From a virus: a DNA stretch of 64,000 bases. The notes beneath the pieces were generated by a model, which searched no databases, was not told where the DNA came from, and saw only the letters and a program-made list of their open reading frames with translations. Below, one piece after another: positions 6,478 to 15,069 of the stretch. The translations under genes and the position numbers were made by a program. The DNA lies in the IMG/VR virus record IMGVR_UViG_3300044954_000337, positions 1 to 64,000 of that record, one strand, 5' to 3'. The stretch's first letter is position 1, and each line of letters begins with the position of its first letter.

Positions 6478-7427
6478 GCGCCTCTTGGCTTTCCTTGGTC
6501 CCCAATTTGCGGAGCAGGTTGATTTCCAGTTACCTCAGAGGACTGAATCTGGTCTTTTTGTATTGGAGCCATATTGTCCGCATTTACAGCTTGTAGTATT
6601 CTGTCCGGTACAGAGTTGGTGATAGGCTGGATTTTAAACACAGCGTCCACGTTTGCTCTTTCGGCAATCATCATTCTTGCCTCAATGACGTTCCAGTTAA
6701 GCTCACGCATCATGGCGTTTACATAACTCTTTTTGTCATCTAGATAATCCCGGTAATAAGAGTGTGCCCACATGTCGAGGACAACTACCGGAATACCGCC
6801 AAGGGGAATTCCAACGTTGTGGCTGTCAACCACACAAGTCATGTAGCAATTTCTGTAAGGTTCGTAATAGGTTACTACCCAACCTTCCCTGGCCGACATA
6901 GCACAAGCCCTAAAACAAAACTGCCATCTGTCAAACGTGCCAAAGTCCCTGGCAAGTCTCATAAACGGAATGGAGTCAACGGCTATATGCGAGGAAGCAT
7001 CAGAAATGTTGGTGAAATAAAGCTCGTGAAGCTTTACCGCATTCAAGTTGTACTGCTCATCTATTTTTAACGACCTATATGGAGAGTGGGCGCTACCGGC
7101 TTCCTCTGGATTTGCTGCATCCAAAAGGGAAGAACACTTGTTAAATGCATCCACATATTCCTTATAAAGCGACTCATGTGCCTGCTTTGCCTTGGAAGAC
7201 AGAAATTCCGTCTTCATAAGGAAAGTTTTTGGCACCAAAACAATTGCCTCCTTGAGTAAAGTAGCTGTTTTTATTACAGTTTCCTTTATGGAGGAAGATG
7301 TTTTTTGAGGACTTACACCCTTTGCCGACACCTCAGGAAGGTTTTTAGATTTTATTCCTGCGGCATCAAAGGTGCTCTTTACAGAGGACAGAATGATATT
7401 TTGTAAGTCAACTACAGGTTTAGCCAT
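6474..7427 (-). CDS. Fe/Mn superoxide dismutase-like protein
   Basis: 317 aa. The middle matches the Fe/Mn SOD fold, and all four metal ligands can be placed: His84 (QAHESLYKEYVDAFN), His134 (NAVKLHELYFTNI), Asp218 and His222 (LDMWAHSYYRDYLDD). The closing SOD signature (NWNVIEARM) is also present. Family enzymes are about 200 aa. Here about 75 residues are added in front and a hydrophilic tail behind. The first helix (LQNIILSSVKSTFDAA) has the hydrophobic spacing of the phage tag but lacks its Glu. It could be an enzyme or a virion protein using the fold. It overlaps the downstream gene by ATGA. Confidence 0.7.
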   Translation of the reverse strand: MAKPVVDLQNIILSSVKSTFDAAGIKSKNLPEVSAKGVSPQKTSSSIKETVIKTATLLKEAIVLVPKTFLMKTEFLSSKAKQAHESLYKEYVDAFNKCSSLLDAANPEEAGSAHSPYRSLKIDEQYNLNAVKLHELYFTNISDASSHIAVDSIPFMRLARDFGTFDRWQFCFRACAMSAREGWVVTYYEPYRNCYMTCVVDSHNVGIPLGGIPVVVLDMWAHSYYRDYLDDKKSYVNAMMRELNWNVIEARMMIAERANVDAVFKIQPITNSVPDRILQAVNADNMAPIQKDQIQSSEVTGNQPAPQIGDQGKPRGA

Positions 7428-7495
7428 GAAATATTACCCTTAAATTATCCAAATTTGTGGAATTCTAAGGGTAATTAGTTGGCCTAGGATGTTCT

Positions 7496-8725
7496 TTATT
7501 TTGGCTCTCTAGAAATAATCTCGGTAAGCCAGTAGTCGTGTGAGGGGTCCAAATCCGCTCCCTCCGGGACCATCGTACCGTATTCTACGTACCTGGCCAT
7601 TTCCAAGGCCCTATTTCGTTCTTTTTCAAGAAGGGACTGGACAGCGTTCTCGGAGGCTTGCTTGTTTATGGCAAATCCCTTTAGCATGGCATTTTCTCTA
7701 AACGTCTCAAACAGATTGAGACCGCTAATTTCCCCTAGGTCAGAAACTATCTTTAGCCCGGTTCCAAATTTTACAATCCTTTCAAAGGAGGAATAGTATT
7801 TATTGGCTTCAATCTCTTTTTTTAGATCAAAGTTTTTGATGTTTCTCTCAGCAGACTTGGAGTCATCCCAATTGCTGACCCTGATCCACAGGTGATCACA
7901 ATATTTTTCGAGCTGAATTTCAAGCCGTTTTGGCCTGGGGGGCTCAACAGAAAGATCCATTTTCCATCTGTTTATGTAGCTTGTAACATACCAGGAGGAA
8001 TGGGATTGGTTTTTACAGCTATTCCAGTGCTTCCAACGTGTGAAATCTGTGTCCTCTTCATCGAGGACTGCCCTGAGTCCTGATGCCTTCCCGGCATAGA
8101 GCCAGACGTTTCCATTCTTTTCCTGATAAAAGTGCCACGGAACGAGATGTTTTGTGTGGATATTTTTTTTCTCTTGCCTGTCCGTCACGACAATAAGAGC
8201 CTTGTGAAGGTCGGACCCTACCCGTACCAACTTCATCTCGCTGCCAATTTTTGCCCAAATATATTTCCCGTTTAGATAGCCGCCTGGGGAGACGCCAACT
8301 GTCCGCATAAGGTCAAGAAGAATATCCTCTCGAAGGTCAAAATACCTACCAGACTCATCTGCACACTTCCAAGCCATGCCGCCATTTCCTCGGAAGTCCA
8401 TGCCATACACACGAAGATTGCTGATAGGGTCATTTGCTCGGGTTACTTCCGTAACGGGTTCGGTTGGGTCAATCCATTTTTTCTGCTGATAGTCATAATA
8501 CCGTCCAGCAGACTTTGCCCACTGTCGGCCAGTAGCCAGTGTTTTTTCATTTGTGGAGTCGCTAACAAAGGTCGGGTAAACCTTTTCCTGTTTGACGACA
8601 TATTCCTCGGCTGCCTCTTCCTCTTCCGACGGGACCAGGGCATCCTCCCAGGTTATTGTGACCGTCTTAGGAGAGGCAACGATATAAGTAAGTTCCTTGG
8701 GAATGTTACCGGATTTAATTCTCAT
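7496..8725 (-). CDS. Hypothetical protein (409 aa)
   Basis: No family recognised. The N-terminal 30 residues and an acidic spacer (PSEEEEAAEEYVV) precede a mixed alpha/beta region with many aromatic residues (GRYYDYQQKKWIDPTEP; MDFRGNGGMAWKCADE). The C-terminal 100 residues are helical and charged. It lies downstream of, and overlaps, the 2H phosphoesterase gene. No signal peptide or TM segment is seen. Confidence 0.45.
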   Translation of the reverse strand: MRIKSGNIPKELTYIVASPKTVTITWEDALVPSEEEEAAEEYVVKQEKVYPTFVSDSTNEKTLATGRQWAKSAGRYYDYQQKKWIDPTEPVTEVTRANDPISNLRVYGMDFRGNGGMAWKCADESGRYFDLREDILLDLMRTVGVSPGGYLNGKYIWAKIGSEMKLVRVGSDLHKALIVVTDRQEKKNIHTKHLVPWHFYQEKNGNVWLYAGKASGLRAVLDEEDTDFTRWKHWNSCKNQSHSSWYVTSYINRWKMDLSVEPPRPKRLEIQLEKYCDHLWIRVSNWDDSKSAERNIKNFDLKKEIEANKYYSSFERIVKFGTGLKIVSDLGEISGLNLFETFRENAMLKGFAINKQASENAVQSLLEKERNRALEMARYVEYGTMVPEGADLDPSHDYWLTEIISREPK

Positions 8726-9282
8726 TGTTGTGGGATTTCTTGTATTTGCCCCATCAGGTCGATGGGTGTTGTGTACCTCCCTACAGTACCAGACTCCTCA
8801 TCAGTTTGCAAGCTCTTTGCTATCAGGTCGTTCGACACGACAGGCTTCCCTCCGGCAGCCCTATTCACAGCCACGGTAATGTGCGGGTGTTTGTTTTTAA
8901 CAAACGGACGAATTTCCGGGGGAACAATTGCTTCTATGGCAGCAACCTTGTCATTGACATAAAAACCTGATGCCTTTAGGGTGACAGGCAATCCAATGCT
9001 AGGTTTTAGCTCGGGAGGAAGTTCTCCCATTTTTATTGTTACGTGATGGGCGACAACATCCCAGCCTTCTGGAATTCTGTCCGCAAGCTTGGATAGTAAC
9101 TTATTTCTGGATTCATCGGTAAGAACAATGGCAGAATAGGAAATTTTATTTTCTGAAAGCATATAGGATTCTCCTCTTTTTTTGATTTTTAACTCAAACA
9201 GTCCGCCAAGTCTTTCGTCTGGTATTCCACAGTCGCAATTCTTGCACCGTTTGGCGTGTTTTTGTTTTATGTTGGTAGTCAT
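8722..9282 (-). CDS. 2H phosphoesterase (LigT/CPDase-like)
   Basis: 186 aa with the two paired catalytic motifs of the 2H superfamily: H80-V-T82 (AHHVTIKMG) and H134-I-T136 (KHPHITVAVN). These enzymes act on 2',3'-cyclic phosphates or cyclic nucleotides. Resemblance is closest to the CPDase or RNA-repair-like group (SAIVLTDESRNKLL). A second ATG at 9160-9162 has a strong AGAGGAG site and starts exactly at the enzyme fold. The long form adds a Cys-rich lead (RCKNCDCG) that could bind metal. Possible roles are tRNA-end processing for the phage RNA ligase or destruction of host signalling nucleotides, as by T4 Acb1. Confidence 0.65.
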   Translation of the reverse strand: MTTNIKQKHAKRCKNCDCGIPDERLGGLFELKIKKRGESYMLSENKISYSAIVLTDESRNKLLSKLADRIPEGWDVVAHHVTIKMGELPPELKPSIGLPVTLKASGFYVNDKVAAIEAIVPPEIRPFVKNKHPHITVAVNRAAGGKPVVSNDLIAKSLQTDEESGTVGRYTTPIDLMGQIQEIPQQ

Positions 9283-9615
9283 TTACGAAAGGTGTGGTTC
9301 TTTTTTCTTAGGTTCTGGTTTATTTTTTGGGTTAATAAATGCAAGGACTTGCGTACCGTAGGCAATATAGTCACACCCGTAAGTTATTTTTCGAATGTTG
9401 TTTTCTACAAAGTAGATTGCTTCATTTTCTGAGGGGAGTTCGTCTACTAAAAGCGTATTCGTATACTCACATTCTACATAGACAGAATATTTTTTTTCAT
9501 TTCCGGTATGATGTCTCCGTTCCCAAATTGAAATAGTAACTCCTTCTTTTGGATGCAAGCTTTTTACTCTAGTGTGATACCACTCATCTCCCGGTTGCCA
9601 GTCATTTGTTACCAT
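9283..9615 (-). CDS. Hypothetical protein (110 aa)
   Basis: No family recognised. It looks mostly beta (VTISIWERRHHTGNEKKYSV; NTLLVDELPSENEAIYFV) with a Lys/Pro-rich C-terminus. Its stop adjoins the ATG of the phosphoesterase (TAAATG). Its start overlaps the end of the upstream membrane-protein gene. Confidence 0.45.
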   Translation of the reverse strand: MVTNDWQPGDEWYHTRVKSLHPKEGVTISIWERRHHTGNEKKYSVYVECEYTNTLLVDELPSENEAIYFVENNIRKITYGCDYIAYGTQVLAFINPKNKPEPKKKEPHLS

Positions 9616-9928
9616 CTTTACTTTCCCCCGTCAAATAAGACGTTATTTTGTTAATTATCTTTTTAACAGGGACATATAGTAAAAAAACATGCAAAAGAGC
9701 AGCGCCAAGAACAAAATTGACTGGAGTTATGCTCGGAAACCACAAGTATACAAAAACCATAAGAATGTATGTCGCCATCATACAAACAGACGGATCAAGA
9801 TAACCTTTTGAAGTCAAGAAAAATCCAATATTTTTGGAATTAAAGGTCTCAAAAAGTCTAGACCCAAGACTTCTTCCTCTGTCGATAAATTCCTGTTTTT
9901 GCTGCTCTTTATCCTCGGCCGTAGACAT
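9602..9928 (-). CDS. Two-TM membrane protein (108 aa)
   Basis: A hydrophilic N-terminal third is followed by two hydrophobic segments (MMATYILMVFVYLWF and FVLGAALLHVFLLYVPV) and a basic C-terminal tail. No family is recognised. It follows the DNA polymerase III alpha gene after three bases and overlaps the next gene by 14 bases. Confidence 0.5.
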   Translation of the reverse strand: MSTAEDKEQQKQEFIDRGRSLGSRLFETFNSKNIGFFLTSKGYLDPSVCMMATYILMVFVYLWFPSITPVNFVLGAALLHVFLLYVPVKKIINKITSYLTGESKDGNK

Positions 9929-9931
9929 TTT

Positions 9932-12900
9932 TCAATCCTCTCTGACCTTGTATATTTTTCTGATGTTGGTGCTTAGGCCATACTCGTTCTTTTGGAAAAC
10001 AGAGGTGATGACGGTGTTCTTTTGAAGCTTTTCATTTTCTTCTGCAGAGCCACCATAACTCCATATGCTACACATATGCGTGGAACCATTAGAACCCATG
10101 AGAGCTACTTTCATGTATTTTCTTCCTGTGCGGGCGGTAGCAAGAGTACAATTTTGTACTATGGCCCAATAGGCAGAATTCTCACTCTCCCATAGCTCAA
10201 TCGGAGAAATGTCGTTATCGTTTAGGAATTGTTCAATCCCCGGGGTCATAATAAGGCTTAGATCCACAGAGCCGCCAAGTTCTAGTTGAAATCTCAGCTT
10301 CTCCTCCGGGGTCCAGTCTGGAAGGGTTTGAACTTCCTCAATAAACTGCTTTAGAAGTTCCTCGTGATTTCTATTTTTCTTCCTGGCGAGAGCCTTCTTT
10401 ATTTGATCGCCCTTCTCCACCATAACCTCATACATCTGCCTGTAGTTTTGAAAGGTTTTTCCTGGTCCTACAAGGCCCATGGAGTCAAAAGCTTCCATCT
10501 TGACGAGGGTAGCCAGAGCACGCTTGTTAAACTTGCTGTGACGCCATATGGTGTGCAGGGAGTTTTTTGTCCACAGAAGATCCTCAAGGGACTTATATGG
10601 CCTGTAGTCATTTATTTCTCTAACAACCGTTGTACCAACGTGCTTAAGAGAGGCAAAGCTTGGAATCAAGAGATTTCCCTGGATGGTGTACTCGTGCTCT
10701 GACAAGTTAATGTCCGGTTTTCCAAACCGGAATCCAAGAGCCTTAGCTTCCTTTATGGCAACTGCCTTTGGATCCTCCTGTCCAGAAACCTTTCCCTTGT
10801 CTGTGGAGCAGTAGTCAATATAGGTGGTGATCCACTCATCCGGGTAATAGGTAAACAGCCACGCACAACAATAGCTGTTTATGCTATAGGAAATAGCGTG
10901 AGCCTTGTTGAACAAGTAAGCGGCACACATGTCAATGTCATCAAAGATTCTAGCAGAAACATGTTCCTCGATGCCATTTACCGACTTGCACCTCTTGGTA
11001 AAGTCATCCCTTAGTCTCTTTTGTTCTGCCTTGGCCTTTTCTTTGTTAGAAATTTCTTTTTTGGTGAAGGCTTTTCTAATGGAGTCAGTCTCCGCCAGGG
11101 GCACACCAGCAAGTTTGTGATAAATAAGCTGGAGATCCTCTTGATAAATAATGGTGTCTCTGTTAGGACCAAAGACTTCCTTAAGAAGGGGATGAAGATA
11201 TGTTGTTTTGCCTTCTGTGCGGGTTTCAAGATATCTATTATGGGAGCCGACTCCCATAGGACCCGGCCTAAATAGGCTGGTAATGTCGGCTAGGTCAAAC
11301 ACCGAAGTTGGCTTAACAAGAGCGGCATAGTTTTGAACCTTGGGGTCGATGAACTGGAAAATGCCAGCAAACCTATTGCTCCAGAAAACATTTTTGTAGA
11401 CGTTAATGTCATCGTAAGCATTGTTGTCAGGATGAAGGTTGGCATCAAACCACTCCTTTATTTGAGAGAAGGTTGGGTGTTTGTTTCCTTGCTTCTTTAG
11501 GATTTTTCTGACACAGTTTTCAAACATCCTCAAGGTACCAAGACCAAGAATGTCAAACTTGAGAAAACCAAATTCCTCAAGGTGTCGGGCATTCACGCCC
11601 TCCGGCCACGGTGTTTGCAAACCGCCTTTTGCCTTGATGAGCGGCATATTACCAGGGGCATTTTCTGTAATGAGAACACCGCCAGCATGTCGGGAGACAT
11701 TTCTAACTTGCTTAAACAAGATTTTGAGGGCAACCTCAAAATCTGGGTACTTCTTCATCTTTTCCATAAACTCACGGAAAGATGGGCTATCTTTTTCTGC
11801 GTCCTCTACCGTAAACTGCCAGACGCCTGCATCAAAGCCTGGCCTGGCCTTTGCCACCGCAAGGGCTTCGCTTCTCATTTTTGCGGTATATTTGTTGACC
11901 TCCTCGAAAGGCACACCAAATATTTTGGCAAGGTCCTTGATAAGGGACGCCACCTGTAGTTGAGAAAAATTGGAAACGGGGATGACGTTTTCATCGCCGA
12001 AATATTCAGCGATAAGCTTTACAGCCTTATCTCTGTCTGACCAGTCATTGTCAATATCGGCCACGCCTTTTTTAAACTTTGAACCGAATCGCTCCCAAAG
12101 CGTTCCCCACCTTATGGGATCAACCTGGGAAATACCAAGAAGGTAAGCAATAAGAGAGCCACCTACGCTTCCCCTGCCACTTCCAACAAACAACTCGGAA
12201 GTAGTAAGTTCCATGATTTTGGCATAGGTGAGGAAATATTTCGCCCACCCAATTACTTTTATGTCATCCAATTCCGTGTGGAGACGGGCGATGTAGTCTT
12301 TTTTCTCATGCAAGTTCCTTGCAATCAGCTTTTGTTTACAAAGTCTGAGGAGTTCCTTGTAGGCAATATCGTCCTCAGAAAGCTCAACATTTCCTGACTT
12401 AGACTTATGGGCATCAATATTCTCTGTTGGAATAAGCTTTGTGATGGCAGGAAGTTTTACCTTCCTGTCGATTTCTGGATTTTCAATTTGCTCGTGGGCA
12501 ATTGTCCAAGTTCTTTCGATGGCATCGCAAATGAGATCATCGTCATAGAAATCATATCCCTTGGAGTATTTCTTGTAGGACTCCCAAACTTGCTCTACGT
12601 TTTTGGGATAGAGTTCACACTTAAGGTCATCCATGGACTTTGGAATTTTTTCCAAACTGGCGTCTTCTTTGGTTTTAGACATCCAGGCCATCATTTTGTA
12701 GAGTTCGCGCTCTTTCCAATGCGATGGATCCGAGTAGTGGGCATCTACCGTTACAATTAGAGGAGTATTTGTTCTTTTGGAAGCCTCAATAAAGTGATAG
12801 TTGGCGAGATGCTGTGCTCCAAGGTTGTTCCACTGAAGTTCTAGATAGAAATTCTCGTCTCCGAGAGCCCACTTGAATTTTTCAATGGCTTCCTTTATCT

Positions 12901-13678
12901 CTGCTTGAATTTTTTCAAAGTTTTCCTGCGAGGGAGCAAACTTTTTCCAATCTGGCTCCGTTTGATGCTTAAAAACAATATCTGCAAGCATTCCGGCTAC
13001 ACATGCTTGGGAGGCAATAATATTACCCTTGGCCTCCTGTTTTAAAATGTTGAAGTCAATTCTCGGAAACCTGTAGAAGCCCTCGATAAACGACCTAGAG
13101 GTAATTTTAAACAGAGACTTCAAACCCTCAGAGTTTTTCGCCAGAAGGACAAGATGATGGCGTCTTTTTAGCGGATCTCTAACTGGTCCACCCTTGGATT
13201 CTTCTTCGTTTTCTACGATGGTGCCGCCCTCGTTGTCAGAGGAGTCATCCGACACGACTTTATGACCATTGTCAGAAAGAGTTTCTACAAGGTCTTTTGT
13301 GGTGTTTGCAAACTCGTCCCCAAGTGCCGATGGCATTTCTGCGGTTCTATATGCACTTTCCTGGTTCTGCTGCTCTTTTTCCTTAGCAGCCGCTTTTTCA
13401 TCTGCTAGTTTTTGCTTATAGTCCGACCACTCGGAAAGATTAGGATGAAAATATGCCTCAATGCCAGGAATATATTTAATACCACCTCCGAGATTTTTGG
13501 AGGCATGGTAGGCAAAGCTGTAGGAGTTCATGTTGCCATGGTCGGTAATGGCATGAGCACTCAGGCCATTTTTCATGGCAAAAGAAAGGTGGTCAAACGG
13601 TGTACCAATAGCATCACCAGGGGAACCCTGGGTGGTATGGTTATGGAGTCCTACAAATTTTTTAGGAATTTTTGTCAT
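9932..13678 (-). CDS. dnaE: DNA polymerase III alpha subunit (DnaE type, C family)
   Basis: 1248 aa. The N-terminal PHP domain keeps its metal motifs: H12-N-H14, D46-H-G48, E74 (PGIEAYF), RHHLVLLAKN, and a DAHY motif. That suggests a working 3'-5' proofreading site, which E. coli DnaE lacks. The palm follows, with GSGRGSVGG and the catalytic acids in GVADIDNDW (about residue 540), then YQEDLQLIYHKLAG and FNKAHAISYSINSY. About 85 polar residues are inserted in the PHP domain (after SDYKQKLADE). The C-terminus is shorter than in bacterial DnaE. It is likely a phage replicase, although a family A polymerase is also encoded at 51.9-53.0 kb. Confidence 0.95.
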   Translation of the reverse strand: MTKIPKKFVGLHNHTTQGSPGDAIGTPFDHLSFAMKNGLSAHAITDHGNMNSYSFAYHASKNLGGGIKYIPGIEAYFHPNLSEWSDYKQKLADEKAAAKEKEQQNQESAYRTAEMPSALGDEFANTTKDLVETLSDNGHKVVSDDSSDNEGGTIVENEEESKGGPVRDPLKRRHHLVLLAKNSEGLKSLFKITSRSFIEGFYRFPRIDFNILKQEAKGNIIASQACVAGMLADIVFKHQTEPDWKKFAPSQENFEKIQAEIKEAIEKFKWALGDENFYLELQWNNLGAQHLANYHFIEASKRTNTPLIVTVDAHYSDPSHWKERELYKMMAWMSKTKEDASLEKIPKSMDDLKCELYPKNVEQVWESYKKYSKGYDFYDDDLICDAIERTWTIAHEQIENPEIDRKVKLPAITKLIPTENIDAHKSKSGNVELSEDDIAYKELLRLCKQKLIARNLHEKKDYIARLHTELDDIKVIGWAKYFLTYAKIMELTTSELFVGSGRGSVGGSLIAYLLGISQVDPIRWGTLWERFGSKFKKGVADIDNDWSDRDKAVKLIAEYFGDENVIPVSNFSQLQVASLIKDLAKIFGVPFEEVNKYTAKMRSEALAVAKARPGFDAGVWQFTVEDAEKDSPSFREFMEKMKKYPDFEVALKILFKQVRNVSRHAGGVLITENAPGNMPLIKAKGGLQTPWPEGVNARHLEEFGFLKFDILGLGTLRMFENCVRKILKKQGNKHPTFSQIKEWFDANLHPDNNAYDDINVYKNVFWSNRFAGIFQFIDPKVQNYAALVKPTSVFDLADITSLFRPGPMGVGSHNRYLETRTEGKTTYLHPLLKEVFGPNRDTIIYQEDLQLIYHKLAGVPLAETDSIRKAFTKKEISNKEKAKAEQKRLRDDFTKRCKSVNGIEEHVSARIFDDIDMCAAYLFNKAHAISYSINSYCCAWLFTYYPDEWITTYIDYCSTDKGKVSGQEDPKAVAIKEAKALGFRFGKPDINLSEHEYTIQGNLLIPSFASLKHVGTTVVREINDYRPYKSLEDLLWTKNSLHTIWRHSKFNKRALATLVKMEAFDSMGLVGPGKTFQNYRQMYEVMVEKGDQIKKALARKKNRNHEELLKQFIEEVQTLPDWTPEEKLRFQLELGGSVDLSLIMTPGIEQFLNDNDISPIELWESENSAYWAIVQNCTLATARTGRKYMKVALMGSNGSTHMCSIWSYGGSAEENEKLQKNTVITSVFQKNEYGLSTNIRKIYKVRED

Positions 13679-13683
13679 AGTAA

Positions 13684-14523
13684 TCAGAAAAAGGAGAGCA
13701 GATGTTTGGGTTGCTTAATTTTTTCTGCCCTGCCAGTACGGATGTCAAAAATTTTCTTGAATCCTATGCCGAGAGGAAAAAATAGAATAAGGTCTTCCAT
13801 AGGAGTATTCTCATCCAAGAGAATTTTTTCTATCTGCGGGGAACAGTAACTAGTTTTTGTTTGTAAGAAATCCCAGGCAAGCTGCTGTAGAAATTCAGTC
13901 CTAGAATCGTCGTCCCAAAAACCAGCCGGAAATTTTGATAAGTATTTTCCGAGTCTTTGGATATTGTTCTTTGCAAGTTTCTTTTTTTCTACTTGAGTAG
14001 AATTTTCTGCAATATATAGGTTTCGTTTGTAGGACAACTTTTTTGTACCAATCAAATGCGGAACAAGTTCGCTATAGGCCATTTCATAGGTACCATATTT
14101 ATCCCGGTAAATTGCAACCTTGCAGTTGTCAAAGTCAAATTGACCAAGAATTTCCTCCACGGTTCCGAACTTCGTTTTGATTAACTGCCAGATTTGGTTG
14201 TGTCCGCCGACAGTATATGCCCTGACGGACTCTCCAAAGTAGAATTGCTCACCCAGATCGCGCTGCGAGAGGTCCAAGTCCTTCTTAAAGAAAATGTTAG
14301 CAAAATCAATAGCCTTCTTGTATTCTTCCTCGGAAGAAAAAAAGAAATCAATGTCACCCTGGCGACTTGTTAAATCCGTTTCCATTTTTACATGCAACGG
14401 AAAACCGCCTGCAATACAACAGTCAAAATTCCGAAGCATGGACTCTACAAACTCCCATGCCTTTAGATTAAAATGCATCTGTAATGTCTTCGTGCTAACG
14501 AATTGATGTAGAAATTCTGTCAT
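13684..14523 (-). CDS. Nucleotidyltransferase-fold protein
   Basis: 279 aa. The N-terminal half has the nucleotidyltransferase signature: G39-G40 (CCIAGGFPLHV), then D57-x-D59 (RQGDIDFFF), and a later acidic strand (GQFDFDNCKVAIYRD) that can supply the third carboxylate. The C-terminal half is helical with a basic patch. The nucleotide transferred and the acceptor are unknown. It lies five bases upstream of the polymerase gene and is likely co-transcribed with it. Confidence 0.55.
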   Translation of the reverse strand: MTEFLHQFVSTKTLQMHFNLKAWEFVESMLRNFDCCIAGGFPLHVKMETDLTSRQGDIDFFFSSEEEYKKAIDFANIFFKKDLDLSQRDLGEQFYFGESVRAYTVGGHNQIWQLIKTKFGTVEEILGQFDFDNCKVAIYRDKYGTYEMAYSELVPHLIGTKKLSYKRNLYIAENSTQVEKKKLAKNNIQRLGKYLSKFPAGFWDDDSRTEFLQQLAWDFLQTKTSYCSPQIEKILLDENTPMEDLILFFPLGIGFKKIFDIRTGRAEKIKQPKHLLSFF

Positions 14524-14547
14524 GGCTTCAGTCTAGCAGAGGACGGG

Positions 14548-15048
14548 TCAGTCTGCAACCCTCATCAAAAGCATCGGTGCAACTACCCTTGCATATTCCC
14601 TAGCTCCTCTTCTTGACATATGAATCCCGTCTGAGGCTAGGTGAATTCTTGGTCTATAGTATCTTGGAACCGTCATGTGGAAAACGTGAGTGCCAGAAGG
14701 AAGAGATTCCACTAGGGTACTTACATTTTCTTTTATCGACCTCCACGTCCGCCCATGGACTCTATCATTTCCTCCAAGAGACACAAGTACAATGTCTGCT
14801 CCCTCGCACACTTCTGCAAAATCACCAGACCTAATCCACCGTCTGGAAGTCCATCCTCTTCTTCCCTCTGCCCTTATTTCGTATTCTTCTCCAAGTTCCT
14901 CTTGAAGTACCCGTAGAAAATACGACCCAGGCACAACATGAGAATCACCAACGGCACATACAATATGACTAGGTTGGCTTCTCGCCGTCGCCGGTAACAA
15001 AAAAAGATTTACTGAGAAAAAGAGCGTAAACCAAAAATATTTTGTCAT
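14548..15048 (-). CDS. Secreted SGNH/GDSL-type hydrolase
   Basis: 166 aa with an N-terminal signal peptide (FWFTLFFSVNLFLLPATARS). The SGNH blocks are clear: GDSH with Ser36, Gly in the GWTSRRW region, GGND with Asn94, and DGIH with Asp140 and His143. Such enzymes deacylate sugars or lipids. A periplasmic esterase acting on peptidoglycan or LPS acetyl groups is likely (inference). It is next to the lysozyme-superfamily candidate, which it could assist by removing acetyl groups. Confidence 0.8.
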   Translation of the reverse strand: MTKYFWFTLFFSVNLFLLPATARSQPSHIVCAVGDSHVVPGSYFLRVLQEELGEEYEIRAEGRRGWTSRRWIRSGDFAEVCEGADIVLVSLGGNDRVHGRTWRSIKENVSTLVESLPSGTHVFHMTVPRYYRPRIHLASDGIHMSRRGAREYARVVAPMLLMRVAD

Positions 15049-15069
15049 GCCTTAATTAGGCACGACTAA

